NCBI RefSeq assembly: GCF_012985465.1
Contig: NZ_JAAQWN010000004.1
Coordinates: forward strand, 372,001-436,000
Reading direction: 5' to 3'
DNA from: Pseudomonas sp. WS 5079
GTDB taxonomy: Bacteria > Pseudomonadota > Gammaproteobacteria > Pseudomonadales > Pseudomonadaceae
Length of the DNA: 64,000 bases
Part shown: in pieces, positions 28,264 to 37,418 of the stretch
How the letters are laid out: each line of letters begins with the position of its first letter
Numbering within the stretch: position 1 is the stretch's first letter
The notes under the pieces: model-generated
Told to the model about the DNA's origin: nothing
The model's input: only the letters and a program-made list of their open reading frames with translations
The model's database searches: none
Made by a program: the position numbers and the translations under genes

Positions 28264-29049
28264 TTACAGATTCTGCGTAACGAACGAAAGCATCTGGTCG
28301 GCGGTGGAGATCACCTTGGAGTTCATCTCGTAGGCACGCTGGGTGGTGATCATGTTGACCATCTCTTCCACGGTGCTGACGTTGGAGGTTTCCAGGGTGC
28401 TTTGCAGGGTGGTGCCAAACCCGTTGAGGCCCGGGGTGCCGACTTGCGGCGCGCCGCTGGCGGCGGTTTCCAGGAACAGGTTGTTACCGGTGGCTTGCAG
28501 GCCGGCCGGGTTGATGAAGTCGGCGGTCTGCAGGTTGCCGATCACTTGCGACGCCGGGTTGCCGGCAATGGTGACGGACACGGTGCCGTCGGCGCCGACC
28601 GTGAAGGTCTGGGCATCGTTGGGCACGACAATAGCCGGCTCCAGGGCAAAACCGTTGGCGGTCACGACCTGGCCGTTAGAGTCCAGGTGGAAAGTACCGT
28701 CACGGGTGTAGGACGTAGTGCCATCCGGTTGCAGGATCTGGAAGAAGCCACGGCCATTGATCGCCATGTCCAGCGGCTGCCCGGTCTGTTGCAGGTTGCC
28801 GGCGGTGAAGTTCTTCTGGGTGCCGACGATGGACACACCGGTACCCACTTGCAGGCCCGAAGGCAATTCGCTGTCCTGGGTCGACTGTGCACCCGGCTGG
28901 CGCTTGATTTGATAGAGCAGGTCCTGGAACTCGGCGCGATCACGTTTAAAGCCCGTGGTCGAAACGTTCGCCAGGTTGTTGGAAATAACGGTCAGGTTGG
29001 TGTCCTGGGCGGACAGACCGGTTTTGGCAACCCATAGAGCCGGAAGCAT
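28264..29049 (-). CDS. flgG: Distal rod protein FlgG
   Basis: The 261-residue protein has the rod-type N-terminal motif ([23 protein letters not shown]) and the C-terminal [27 protein letters not shown] motif. FlgG forms the distal rod. The ATG at 29049 has AAGGAGA upstream. It lies second in flgFGHIJKL. Confidence 0.97.
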   Translation of the reverse strand: MLPALWVAKTGLSAQDTNLTVISNNLANVSTTGFKRDRAEFQDLLYQIKRQPGAQSTQDSELPSGLQVGTGVSIVGTQKNFTAGNLQQTGQPLDMAINGRGFFQILQPDGTTSYTRDGTFHLDSNGQVVTANGFALEPAIVVPNDAQTFTVGADGTVSVTIAGNPASQVIGNLQTADFINPAGLQATGNNLFLETAASGAPQVGTPGLNGFGTTLQSTLETSNVSTVEEMVNMITTQRAYEMNSKVISTADQMLSFVTQNL

Positions 29050-29116
29050 GCTGTTCTCCTTCGTGCGCCTGTTTGTTGGCGCCGCGTTACAAAATTAGTA
29101 GTCAGTGGCGCTGCAA

Positions 29117-29857
29117 TCAGCTCATCTGCATGACGCGAGTCATGGCCTGGTCGTCTTCTTTGGCGCTGTTCATCATTTTCACGTGCAATTCGAACTGCTT
29201 GGACAGGGCCAGCACCGCCGTCATTTCTTCGACGGCATTGACGTTGCTCGACTGCAGGAAGCCCGAGTTCACCTTGACGCTGGCATCGGCCACCGCCGGC
29301 TGGCCGTCCTTGGTGTGGATCGCGCCATCCAGGCCCTTGGTCATGTTGGCCAGGTCCGGCTTGACCAGCTTGATGCGGTCCACTTCAGCCATCACCCGCG
29401 GGCCTTCGCCCATGGCGCGGATGCTGATGGTGCCGTCTTCGCCGACTTCGACCTTCTGCTCGGGCGGCACCGAAATCGGCCCGCCATTGCCCATGATCGG
29501 CATACCGTTGCCGGCCCGCAGCACGCCCAGTGCGTCGATATTCATGCTGGCGGTACGCACGTAGGCTTCGCCACCATCGGGGGTTTGCACGGCGATCCAG
29601 CCGTCACCGCCGACGGCAACGTCCAGGTCACGGCCGGTCTCGACCATCGAGCCAGGGGAAAAATCGGTGCCGGGGCGCTCGGTCAGGGCAAACGCCCGCG
29701 CCGGAAAGCTGTCACCAAACACCGGCATCGAGCGGGCCTGTTCCAGGTCACGCTGAAAACCGTTGGTGGAAATGTTCGCCAGGTTGTTGGCATGGGCCTT
29801 TTGCGCCAGTGCATTCTGGCTGGCGCCGGTCATTGCCACATAAAGGTACTTGTCCAC
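29117..29857 (-). CDS. flgF: Proximal rod protein FlgF
   Basis: The 246-residue protein is FlgF by its start MDKYLYVAMTGASQNALAQ and C-terminal SSNVNAVEEMTAVLALSKQFE. I choose GTG at 29857: it gives the family N-terminus MDKYLYV and sits 6 bp after GAGGA. The ATG two codons upstream (29863) touches that Shine-Dalgarno with no spacing. It heads flgFGHIJKL, driven by the sigma-54 promoter at 29914-29930. flgBCDE, which often precede it, are not adjacent here. Confidence 0.93.
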   Translation of the reverse strand: MDKYLYVAMTGASQNALAQKAHANNLANISTNGFQRDLEQARSMPVFGDSFPARAFALTERPGTDFSPGSMVETGRDLDVAVGGDGWIAVQTPDGGEAYVRTASMNIDALGVLRAGNGMPIMGNGGPISVPPEQKVEVGEDGTISIRAMGEGPRVMAEVDRIKLVKPDLANMTKGLDGAIHTKDGQPAVADASVKVNSGFLQSSNVNAVEEMTAVLALSKQFELHVKMMNSAKEDDQAMTRVMQMS

Positions 29858-29913
29858 GCTCATTCCTCTTACTGACGGACGTTTGCCGCCCACCGATGTA
29901 CTGAGGAGTCTTT

Positions 29914-29930
29914 AGCAATTTGCGCACCAA
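29914..29930 (-). promoter_or_regulatory. Sigma-54 promoter of flgFGHIJKL
   Basis: The minus-strand TTGGTGCGCAAATTGCT has GG-N10-GC with a perfect TTGCT -12. It lies about 55 bp before the flgF start. No flg gene lies upstream, so this is the only visible promoter for the seven-gene operon. Confidence 0.85.
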
Positions 29931-30069
29931 CTTTTTAAAAGTCAGGGAAAGGCAGGTGGGGCAAGGGGTTGGGGCGTATCAAGGATTATTGCAGGGGCAG
30001 GACGAGTCGGAAAAACGGCGGAGTTCTGCCGGTTGCGGCAAACACCGGTCTTGGCAGTGACACAGGTCC

Positions 30070-30177
30070 AATGTGGGAGCGGGCTTGCTCGCGAAGGCGG
30101 TGGATCAGTCGGTACCTGTATTGACTGATCCACCGCCTTCGCGAGCAAGTCGAATCGTCGCACCGCCGCTCCCACAT
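30070..30177. repeat. REPIN with an interrupted right arm, flgF-phhR gap
   Basis: The left arm is 30070-30108 (AATGTGGGAGCGGGCTTGCT...). The right arm starts at 30125 (CTGATCCACCGCCTTCGCG) but is broken after GCGAGCAAG by about 16 extra bases (30150-30165) before CCGCTCCCACATT resumes. The gap of about 340 bp otherwise contains only the flgF promoter and leader. Confidence 0.9.
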
Positions 30178-30200
30178 TTTAATCCCGTTGTGTCAGGGGT

Positions 30201-31763
30201 TTATTTGTCGGCCTTGAGCACTGCGTAATCGCGCAATTTGTTGGCGATGGTGGTGTGGGACACGCCCAGGCGCTTACCCAGCAAGCGACTGCTGGGGTGC
30301 TCTGCATACAGGCTTTCCAACACCGCCTTTTCAAACCGCCCGACAATCTCTTCCAGGCCACCCTCCAGGGAAAAGTCGCCAAGCGGCTGACGCACGCCGT
30401 AGTCCGGCAAGCGAATATGCTCAGCCTTGATCGTGCCGCCCTCGCACAACGACACCGCCTGGAACAGCACGTTTTCCAACTGCCGCACATTGCCCGGCCA
30501 ATGGTAGTGGCTGAGCCGCTCCATGGCCGCCGGCGCCAACCTGGGCAGCGGGCAGCCGATCAGGCGGCTGGCCTGGTCGATAAAGTGCTCGACCAGCGGC
30601 GGCAGCCCGTCGAGGCATTCGCGCAGCGGCGGGATATGCAGCGACAACACATTGAGCCGGTGATACAGGTCCTGGCGAAACTCCCCTCGGGCACACAATT
30701 CCGACAAATCCACCTGGGTCGCGCAGATCACCCGCACATCCAGATAAACCTCTTCGTCACTGCCTACGCGCCGGAAGCAACCGTCCTGCAGAAAGCGCAG
30801 TAACTTCACCTGCAACCGCGCGCTCATTTCGCCCACGCCATCCAGAAACAACGTACCGCCCGCCGTCAACTCCAGCAGCCCCAGCTTGCCCTCCGCCCGC
30901 GCCCCTTCAAACGCACCGGGGCCGTAGCCGAACAGCTCGGTCTCGGCCATCGACTCCGGCAACCCCGCGCAATTGAGCGCCATCAACGGCGACTGCCCGC
31001 GCGGGCTGGCCAGGTGACAGGCGCGCGCCAGCAGTTCCTTGCCGGTACCGGTTTCGCCTTCTATTAATAGGGGCGCATCGAGGGGCGCCATGCGCCGGGC
31101 TTCACGCACCACCGCGGCCATGACTTTGGAGCTCTGGAAAATACTGTCAAAGCCCCGCAGCTCCTGCTTGCGCACATTGTAGATACGCTCGCCGACGCGA
31201 TCGGCGCGGTGCAAGGTCAGCACGGCGCCGGCCATGGCTTCGCTGTCGTCATGCTCGGACGATTGCAGCGGGGCGATGTCGGCAAGAAACACGTCGCCCT
31301 TGACCTTGACCCGCAGGCCATTGATCCGCGACTTGCTCGCACGCACCAGCTCCGGCAGGTCGAAGTCCTCGGCGTAGCGCGACAAGGGAATGCCCGGCAC
31401 CTCATCCACGCGCACCCCGAGCAGCTGCGCCGCCGCGCGGTTGGCCGCGACAATCGAGCCGCCCATGTCGATGGACAGCACCGGGAATTCCAACGCCCCC
31501 AGCAAGGCGTTGAGTTCCATGTGCCGGCGCTCGCTGGGCATCAGCCCTACCCGCTTGACGCCAAACACTCCGGCAATCGCCTCGAACTGCGGGCGCAGGG
31601 CCTGGAACTGCATGTTCACCAGGTTCGGGCAGTACAGGTAGATGGCATTGCCATGTTCGCCGCCGACCTCGCCCTTGGCCACGTTGACCCCGTACTCCAC
31701 CAGCAGGTTGAGGATGTCCCGCAGGATGCCAATGCGGTTCTGGCAATGCACTTTGATACGCAT
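30201..31763 (-). CDS. phhR: Aromatic amino acid regulator PhhR (TyrR family)
   Basis: The 520-residue protein has an N-terminal ACT-like domain (1-75, MRIKVHCQNRIGILRDILNL), a PAS domain (about 80-190), an AAA+ domain with Walker A GETGTGKE (236-243), and a C-terminal Fis/TyrR-type HTH (LLGKRLGVSHTTIANKLRDY). The sigma-54 loop reads GAFEGA (283-288), with Glu in place of the Thr that is normally essential. This resembles TyrR and fits sigma-70-type regulation. It is divergent from phhA, with two TyrR-like boxes in between. Confidence 0.95.
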   Translation of the reverse strand: MRIKVHCQNRIGILRDILNLLVEYGVNVAKGEVGGEHGNAIYLYCPNLVNMQFQALRPQFEAIAGVFGVKRVGLMPSERRHMELNALLGALEFPVLSIDMGGSIVAANRAAAQLLGVRVDEVPGIPLSRYAEDFDLPELVRASKSRINGLRVKVKGDVFLADIAPLQSSEHDDSEAMAGAVLTLHRADRVGERIYNVRKQELRGFDSIFQSSKVMAAVVREARRMAPLDAPLLIEGETGTGKELLARACHLASPRGQSPLMALNCAGLPESMAETELFGYGPGAFEGARAEGKLGLLELTAGGTLFLDGVGEMSARLQVKLLRFLQDGCFRRVGSDEEVYLDVRVICATQVDLSELCARGEFRQDLYHRLNVLSLHIPPLRECLDGLPPLVEHFIDQASRLIGCPLPRLAPAAMERLSHYHWPGNVRQLENVLFQAVSLCEGGTIKAEHIRLPDYGVRQPLGDFSLEGGLEEIVGRFEKAVLESLYAEHPSSRLLGKRLGVSHTTIANKLRDYAVLKADK

Positions 31764-31903
31764 GTAAAGGCCCGGTTTGTTGTAGGAGGGCTGATCGGGC
31801 TGCGTCTTTTTGTCGCCGGACGCAGATAGTCGTCAAGATTATGTGACAGCCAACGTGCTTTTCAAACTAGCAAAACGCAATGCGGCGTGCGCAACGGCAA
31901 AAT

Positions 31904-31921
31904 CGTAACGAATACTTTACG
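31904..31921. promoter_or_regulatory. TyrR/PhhR-box-like inverted repeat 1
   Basis: CGTAAC-N6-TTTACG resembles the TyrR box TGTAAA-N6-TTTACA. It lies in the phhR-phhA intergenic region, about 120 bp before the phhA ATG and 23 bp centre to centre from box 2, close to two helical turns. Confidence 0.6.
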
Positions 31922-31926
31922 AAAAA

Positions 31927-31944
31927 CGTAGAATTTTCCTACAG
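31927..31944. promoter_or_regulatory. TyrR/PhhR-box-like inverted repeat 2
   Basis: CGTAGA-N6-CTACAG retains the GTA/TAC core of the TyrR box. Together with box 1 it forms a plausible tandem PhhR site for phhA activation or phhR autoregulation. Confidence 0.5.
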
Positions 31945-32040
31945 CCTTCCCTTAACAGCAGGTGGAATCCACCGCCAGGCGGAGTATCAATAAGCCCATA
32001 GCAGGACATAACAAGAACGAATGCCTAGCAGGAGAGCCGT

Positions 32041-32832
32041 ATGAAGCAGACGCACTACGTGGCCCGCGAGCCCGATGCGCAAGGTTTTATCCACTACCCG
32101 CCCGAAGAACACGCGGTGTGGAACACCCTGATCACTCGCCAATTGAAAGTGATCGAGGGTCGCGCCTGCCAGGAATACCTGGACGGCATCGACAAGCTCG
32201 GCCTGCCCCATGACCGTATTCCGCAACTCGCCGAAATCAACAAAGTGCTGGCCGAAACCACTGGCTGGCAAGTGGCGCGGGTCCCGGCGCTGATCCCCTT
32301 CCAGACCTTCTTTGAATTGCTCGCCAACAAGCAGTTTCCGGTGGCGACCTTTATTCGTACCCGCGAAGAGCTGGATTACCTGCAAGAGCCCGATATTTTC
32401 CACGAGATTTTCGGACACTGCCCGCTGCTGACCAACCCCTGGTTCGCCGAATTCACCCACACCTACGGCAAGCTCGGCCTGGCGGCCACCAAGGAGCAAC
32501 GGGTGTACCTGGCGCGCCTGTACTGGATGACCATCGAGTTCGGCCTGGTGGACACCCCCGAAGGCCGGCGCATCTATGGTGGCGGCATCCTGTCGTCGCC
32601 CAAGGAGACGGTGTACTGCCTCTCGGATGAGCCCAAGCACCAAGCCTTCGACCCCCTGGAAGCCATGCGCACGCCCTATCGCATCGACATCCTGCAGCCG
32701 CTGTATTTCGCCCTGCCCAACCTCAAGCGCCTGTTCGAAGTGGCGCAGGAAGACATCATGGGCATGGTCGAGCGCGGCATGCAGCTGGGTCTGCACGCGC
32801 CGCTGTTCCCACCCAAGCCCAAGGCGGCTTGA
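32041..32832 (+). CDS. phhA: Phenylalanine 4-monooxygenase PhhA
   Basis: This 263-residue pterin-dependent, non-haem iron hydroxylase converts L-Phe to L-Tyr. The iron ligands are visible: His121 and His126 (FHEIFGHCPLL) and Glu166 (MTIEFGL). Bacterial PhhA consists of the catalytic domain only, matching this length. The ATG at 32041 has CAGGAGAG upstream. It is the first gene of phhABC and is divergent from phhR. Confidence 0.98.
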   Translation: MKQTHYVAREPDAQGFIHYPPEEHAVWNTLITRQLKVIEGRACQEYLDGIDKLGLPHDRIPQLAEINKVLAETTGWQVARVPALIPFQTFFELLANKQFPVATFIRTREELDYLQEPDIFHEIFGHCPLLTNPWFAEFTHTYGKLGLAATKEQRVYLARLYWMTIEFGLVDTPEGRRIYGGGILSSPKETVYCLSDEPKHQAFDPLEAMRTPYRIDILQPLYFALPNLKRLFEVAQEDIMGMVERGMQLGLHAPLFPPKPKAA

Positions 32833-32937
32833 ACTGATGCTTTAAAGGCCAGGTGAGCCTGTTCCCTGGCCGCGCGTTGCTTTAGGGTGACGCGACTGGC
32901 AACCGAATTCCACATACTCGATTTCAGGAACACCTTT

Positions 32938-33294
32938 ATGACCACCTTGAACCAAGCCCATTGCGAAGCCTGCCGCGCCGACGCCCCGCAAGTCAGCGAC
33001 GAAGAACTGCCGGTGCTGATCAAGCAGATCCCCGACTGGAACATCGAAGTGCGCGACGGCGTGATGCAGCTGGAAAAAGTATTCCTGTTCAAGAACTTCA
33101 AATTCGCCCTGGCCTTTACCAACGCCATGGGCGAAATCTCCGAGGCTGAAGGCCATCACCCAGGCCTGCTGACCGAATGGGGCAAAGTCACCGTGACCTG
33201 GTGGAGCCACTCGATCAAGGGCTTGCACCGCAATGACTTCATCATGGCCGCACGCACCGACGAAGTGGCCAAGGACGCCGAGGGCCGCAAGTGA
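32938..33294 (+). CDS. phhB: Pterin-4a-carbinolamine dehydratase PhhB
   Basis: The 118-residue protein has the PCD motif [21 protein letters not shown]; His73, His74 and His91 are the likely catalytic residues. It recycles the 4a-hydroxytetrahydropterin made by PhhA. The ATG at 32938 follows CAGGAACACC. It overlaps phhC by one base (TGATG). Confidence 0.97.
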   Translation: MTTLNQAHCEACRADAPQVSDEELPVLIKQIPDWNIEVRDGVMQLEKVFLFKNFKFALAFTNAMGEISEAEGHHPGLLTEWGKVTVTWWSHSIKGLHRNDFIMAARTDEVAKDAEGRK

Positions 33295-34490
33295 TGCATT
33301 TCGCCGCGATTGGCCGGGTGCCTGGTGATCCGATCCTGGGGCTGATGGAGTCCTATGCCAAGGACGCCAACCCGCAAAAATTCGACCTGGGCGTGGGCGT
33401 GTATAAGGATGCCCAGGGCCTGACTCCGATCCTGCAGGCGGTAAAACGCGCCGAGCAGCGCCTGGTCGAGCAGCAAACCACCAAGACGTACATCGGCGGG
33501 CATGGCGACCCGGCTTTCGGCCGCCTGATCAGCGAATTAGTGCTGGGCGCAGGTTCCGCGCTGCTCAAGGCACAACGCGCCGGCGCCACGCAAACCCCGG
33601 GTGGCACCGGCGCCCTGCGCCTGAGCGCCGACTTCATCGCCCACAGCCTGCCAGGCCGTGGCGTGTGGTTGAGCAACCCGACGTGGCCGATCCACGATAC
33701 CATCTTCGCCAAGGCCGGGCTCAAGGTCAGCCACTACCCCTATGTGGGCAGTGATAACCGCCTGGACGTGCCGGCCATGCTCGCCACCCTGGCCACCGTG
33801 CCCGAGGGCGACGTGGTGCTGCTGCACGCCTGCTGCCACAACCCCACCGGTTTCGACCTGTCCCAGGACGACTGGCGCCAGGTGCTGCAGATCGTGCGCG
33901 AGCGCCAGTTGCTGCCGCTGATCGACTTCGCCTACCAGGGCTTTGGCGATGGCCTGGAGCAGGACGCATGGGCGGTACGCCTGTTTGCCGATGAACTGCC
34001 TGAGGTGCTGATCACCAGCTCCTGCTCGAAGAATTTCGGCTTGTACAGCGACCGCGTCGGCGCGCTGATCGTGTGTGCCAACGATGCCGAGAAACTGTTG
34101 GATGTGCGCAGCCAACTGGCGTTTATCGCGCGCAACCTGTGGTCGACACCACCGGATCACGGGGCCGCCGTGGTCGCGACTATCCTCGGTGACAGTGCGC
34201 TCAAGCAGCTGTGGAGCAGCGAAGTCGAAGGCATGCGCTCGCGTATCGCGCAATTGCGTTCGGGCCTGGTCGAAGCGCTGGCGCCCCACGGGTTGTCTGA
34301 GCGCTTTGCCCATGTCGGCGTGCAGCGCGGGATGTTTTCCTACACCGGCCTGAGTGCCGAGCAGGTGAAACAGCTGCGGGAAAAACACAGCGTGTACATG
34401 GTCAGTTCCGGGCGCGCCAACGTGGCGGGGATTGATGAGACGCGGCTGGGGCTGTTGGCCGAAGCCATTGCAGACGTGTGCCGCAACTGA
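33294..34490 (+). CDS. phhC: Aromatic amino acid aminotransferase PhhC
   Basis: This 398-residue class I PLP aminotransferase of the AspC/TyrB type has PLP-Lys246 in TSSCSKNFGLYSDRVGAL, a GGTGALRL phosphate-binding loop near 103-110, and a CHNPTG motif. It converts tyrosine or phenylalanine to the aryl-pyruvates. The ATG at 33294 overlaps the phhB stop; an adjacent GTG at 33291 would add one residue. It is the third gene of the operon. Confidence 0.93.
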   Translation: MHFAAIGRVPGDPILGLMESYAKDANPQKFDLGVGVYKDAQGLTPILQAVKRAEQRLVEQQTTKTYIGGHGDPAFGRLISELVLGAGSALLKAQRAGATQTPGGTGALRLSADFIAHSLPGRGVWLSNPTWPIHDTIFAKAGLKVSHYPYVGSDNRLDVPAMLATLATVPEGDVVLLHACCHNPTGFDLSQDDWRQVLQIVRERQLLPLIDFAYQGFGDGLEQDAWAVRLFADELPEVLITSSCSKNFGLYSDRVGALIVCANDAEKLLDVRSQLAFIARNLWSTPPDHGAAVVATILGDSALKQLWSSEVEGMRSRIAQLRSGLVEALAPHGLSERFAHVGVQRGMFSYTGLSAEQVKQLREKHSVYMVSSGRANVAGIDETRLGLLAEAIADVCRN

Positions 34491-34502
34491 CGAAACCGAA
34501 TC

Positions 34503-34597
34503 AAATGTGGGAGCGGGCTTGCTCGCGAATGCGGTGGGTCAGTGATGGATATGTTGACTGATACACCGCATTCGCGAGCAAGCCCGCTCCCACATTT
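34503..34597. repeat. REPIN after phhC
   Basis: Perfect 34-bp arms (34503-34536 and 34564-34597) of the GTGGGAGCGGGCTTGCTCGC type enclose a 27-bp loop. It is the cleanest REPIN in the window, placed between the convergent phhC and the metallophosphoesterase gene, where it could also act as a 3' stabiliser. Confidence 0.95.
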
Positions 34598-34613
34598 TTG
34601 ACCGAGGCGATCT

Positions 34614-35423
34614 TCAGCCCGCAACCATCTCGGCCTTGACCTGCGCCTCCCTGGCCTGGGCATCCGCCAACCGATACAACTCGATATGCCCATCCCAGTG
34701 CTCGATCAATGCCGTGCACGACTCCACCCAATCCCCACAATTGAGGTAGTCCACCTCGCCCACTTTGCGAATCTCCGCATGGTGGATATGCCCGCACACT
34801 ACGCCGTGCAAGTCGCGCTTGGTCACTTCGTGGGCGATGGCTTCCTCGAAATCGCTGATAAAGCTCACCGCTGTCTTCACCTTGTGCTTGAGGTACGCCG
34901 ACAGCGACCAGTAGCCATATCCATAACGCGCCCGCCAGTGGTTCAACCAGCGGTTGAGGGTCAGGGTGAATTCGTAGGCCGAATCGCCAAGAAACGCCAG
35001 CCAGCGGTGGTAGCGGGTGATCACGTCGAACTGGTCGCCGTGGATCACCAGCAAATGCCGGCCATCGGCGGTCACATGCACCGCTTCGTCCACCAGTTGG
35101 ATATTGCCCAGGATCAGCTTTGAATAGCGGCGCAGGAACTCGTCGTGGTTGCCAGTGACGTAGATCACCTCGGTGCCGCGCTTGCTCATGGTCAGCAGGC
35201 GGCGGATCACGTTCGTATGGGCCTGGGGCCAATACATGCCGCCGCGCATTTTCCAGCCGTCGATGATATCGCCCACCAGGTACACCTTGTCGGCATGGTA
35301 GCCCTTGAGGAACTGCGACAGATGTTCCGCCTGGCAGTCCCGGGTGCCCAGGTGCACGTCGGAGATCCACAGGGTACGAACCCGTTGCTTGCGGCTGGGT
35401 TTGGCGAGCTCGGCGCTGGTCAT
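34614..35423 (-). CDS. UDP-2,3-diacylglucosamine diphosphatase-like metallophosphoesterase
   Basis: This 269-residue calcineurin-like phosphoesterase shows the metal motifs SDVHLG, GDIIDGW, GNHDEF, IHGDQFD and GHIHHAE in order. It is longer than LpxH (about 240) and matches the LpxH2-like family, so a role in lipid A precursor hydrolysis is possible but unproven; pseudomonads usually carry a separate lpxH. The ATG at 35423 is chosen with GAGG 7 bp upstream. The promoter region is shared divergently with the AraC gene. Confidence 0.8.
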   Translation of the reverse strand: MTSAELAKPSRKQRVRTLWISDVHLGTRDCQAEHLSQFLKGYHADKVYLVGDIIDGWKMRGGMYWPQAHTNVIRRLLTMSKRGTEVIYVTGNHDEFLRRYSKLILGNIQLVDEAVHVTADGRHLLVIHGDQFDVITRYHRWLAFLGDSAYEFTLTLNRWLNHWRARYGYGYWSLSAYLKHKVKTAVSFISDFEEAIAHEVTKRDLHGVVCGHIHHAEIRKVGEVDYLNCGDWVESCTALIEHWDGHIELYRLADAQAREAQVKAEMVAG

Positions 35424-35556
35424 GGCATACCTCGAGGGTGTTTTCGCCAGCTTGCTCCCGGGCAATTAATAGCCCATGACAGTCTTGCGTCAGTCAGATG
35501 ACAGCGCCCGCCGCCCGTCGGGCGGTGTAAACTGCCGGCCTGCCCGGGAGATTGCG

Positions 35557-36315
35557 ATGAGACCGACCCTCACGCTGCGCCATTACACCCATGACCTGAT
35601 TGCCCATAGCCATGACCACGCGCAACTGGTGTTCGGCCTGGCCGGCCGCCTGGATTTCGAGGTCGAAGGCATGGGCGGCGAGATTTGCCCACAAGGGGTG
35701 ATGGTCCTGCCCTTCTCCACCCACCACAGCTGTGGCAGCCCCCGGGGCAGCCAATGCCTGGTGCTGGATGTGCCCGACGAACAGTGGATGGTGCAATCTT
35801 TGGGCGAGCACGCGGATGCCAGTCGCCGCCTGCTCGACCAACCGGCCCGGGTGACCCTGGATGCCCGCCAGGGCCAATTGGTCAACTGGCTGGCGAGCGG
35901 CGCCCTGGATGACCCACTGATCGCCCAGCAAGGCGCGGTGCTGTTATTGGCTACGCTCAATGGCCAGCCGCAGGCTCAAGCCGGCGCGCGACGCCTGCCC
36001 TATGGCGCATTCAACGCCCATATCGACCAGCATGCGGCCTACCCGCTGCAGGTCGCGGATCTGGCGCGGCTGGCGGATATGTCCGTCGCCCGCCTGCACG
36101 CACGCTTTATCGCCGAATGCGGGCTGACCCCCATGGACTACATCCGCAACCGCCGCCTGCACATGGCCCGTGGCTTGCTGCGCGACAGCCACCTGCCGAT
36201 TGGCGAGATCGCCGCGCGGGTTGGCTACGGTTCGCAAAGTGCGTTTGCCGCAGCGATGTTGCGCGCGTTCGGCAGCTCGCCCGGGGCCCTGCGCCGGCTC
36301 GACAACGGGCGCTAG
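35557..36315 (+). CDS. AraC family transcriptional regulator
   Basis: The 252-residue regulator has an N-terminal cupin-like sensor (HSHDHAQLVFGLAGRLDFEV, His-rich) and a C-terminal AraC double HTH (about 160-248, LARLADMSVARLHARFIAECGLTPMDYIRNRRL and IGEIAARVGYGSQSAFAAAMLRAFGSSP). The ATG at 35557 is chosen because GGGAG precedes it by 6 bp. The EamA transporter gene starts 93 bp downstream and may be its target, as this pairing is common. The ligand is unknown. Confidence 0.85.
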   Translation: MRPTLTLRHYTHDLIAHSHDHAQLVFGLAGRLDFEVEGMGGEICPQGVMVLPFSTHHSCGSPRGSQCLVLDVPDEQWMVQSLGEHADASRRLLDQPARVTLDARQGQLVNWLASGALDDPLIAQQGAVLLLATLNGQPQAQAGARRLPYGAFNAHIDQHAAYPLQVADLARLADMSVARLHARFIAECGLTPMDYIRNRRLHMARGLLRDSHLPIGEIAARVGYGSQSAFAAAMLRAFGSSPGALRRLDNGR

Positions 36316-36408
36316 TCCTGCGATAAAACCGGCGATTCCCACGACAGACACCCAGGCGCCAGGCGCTCTAGACTGGATGCCTGCCTGCCCACTGCTTTAA
36401 GGATTGTC

Positions 36409-37290
36409 ATGACCCCGCGCACTGCCCTCGGCGCCCTGCACATCGGTGCACTGATGTTTGGCCTTACTGGCGTCTTCGGCAAACTCGCCGCCGCCTCGCC
36501 GAGCATTATTGTGTTTGGCCGTGCCGCTTTCGCGGTGCTGGCCCTGATGCTGTTCGCGCGTTTTGCCAGCAGCACACCGTGGCAAAAACTCTACAGCGCT
36601 GACCTGCGGCGCCTGCTGCTCAGCGGCCTGCTGCTGGCCGGGCACTGGGTGAGTTTCTTCATCGCGGTAAAAGTGGCGGGGGTGGCGATTGCGACGCTGG
36701 GATTCGCCACGTTCCCGGCGTTCACGGTGATCCTTGAAGGCCTGATCTTCCGCGAGCGGATCCGCGCCAATGAAATGGTACTGGTGGTGCTGGTCAGCGT
36801 CGGCCTGGTGCTCGTCACCCCGGACTTCGACCTGGCCAGCCAAGCCACCAGCGGCCTGGTCTGGGCCGTGGTCTCGGGCCTGCTGTTCTCGTTGCTCTCG
36901 TTGAACAACCGCGCCAGCGCCAGCATTCCCCCGGTGCAGGCAGCCCTGTGCCAAAACGTAGTGGTCGCCGTGTGCCTGCTGCCCGTCGCCGCTCCAGGCC
37001 TTGGCGAGGTACGTGCCCTGGACTGGTTGTGGATCGGTCTGCTGGGGGTGTTTTGTACCGGCCTGGCCCACAGTTTGTTTGTCGCCAGCCTCAAGGTGCT
37101 CAAGGCGCGCACCGCCGCGGTGGTGTTCGCCATGGAGCCGGTGTATGGCATCACCGTAGCCTGGCTGCTGTTCAGCGAAACCCCGACCCTGCGCATGTTG
37201 CTGGGCGGCGCGCTGATCATTGCCGCCATCGTCGTCTCGGGCTTGATGAGCCGCCCGGCCAAGGCCAAACAGCCGCCGGCCATGGCCTGA
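36409..37290 (+). CDS. EamA/DMT family transporter
   Basis: The 293-residue protein has about ten predicted transmembrane helices in two EamA repeats (residues 1-140 and 150-285). The second repeat ends AVVFAMEPVYGITVAWLLFSETPTLRMLLGGALIIAA, a typical DMT signature. It probably exports an amino acid or metabolite. It is co-oriented with the AraC regulator just upstream. No substrate can be inferred. Confidence 0.88.
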   Translation: MTPRTALGALHIGALMFGLTGVFGKLAAASPSIIVFGRAAFAVLALMLFARFASSTPWQKLYSADLRRLLLSGLLLAGHWVSFFIAVKVAGVAIATLGFATFPAFTVILEGLIFRERIRANEMVLVVLVSVGLVLVTPDFDLASQATSGLVWAVVSGLLFSLLSLNNRASASIPPVQAALCQNVVVAVCLLPVAAPGLGEVRALDWLWIGLLGVFCTGLAHSLFVASLKVLKARTAAVVFAMEPVYGITVAWLLFSETPTLRMLLGGALIIAAIVVSGLMSRPAKAKQPPAMA

Positions 37291-37418
37291 TCTATACTTT
37301 TCCTATCCGCAACAGTCAGCTGTCGTTCAACGGATACAGACTCCTCGACGACAGCCGTGGTCCTTGAAGTTGCTGCATGCGAGTGGTCGCTCCCTTAATG
37401 CTATGCAGGAGTTTCACC

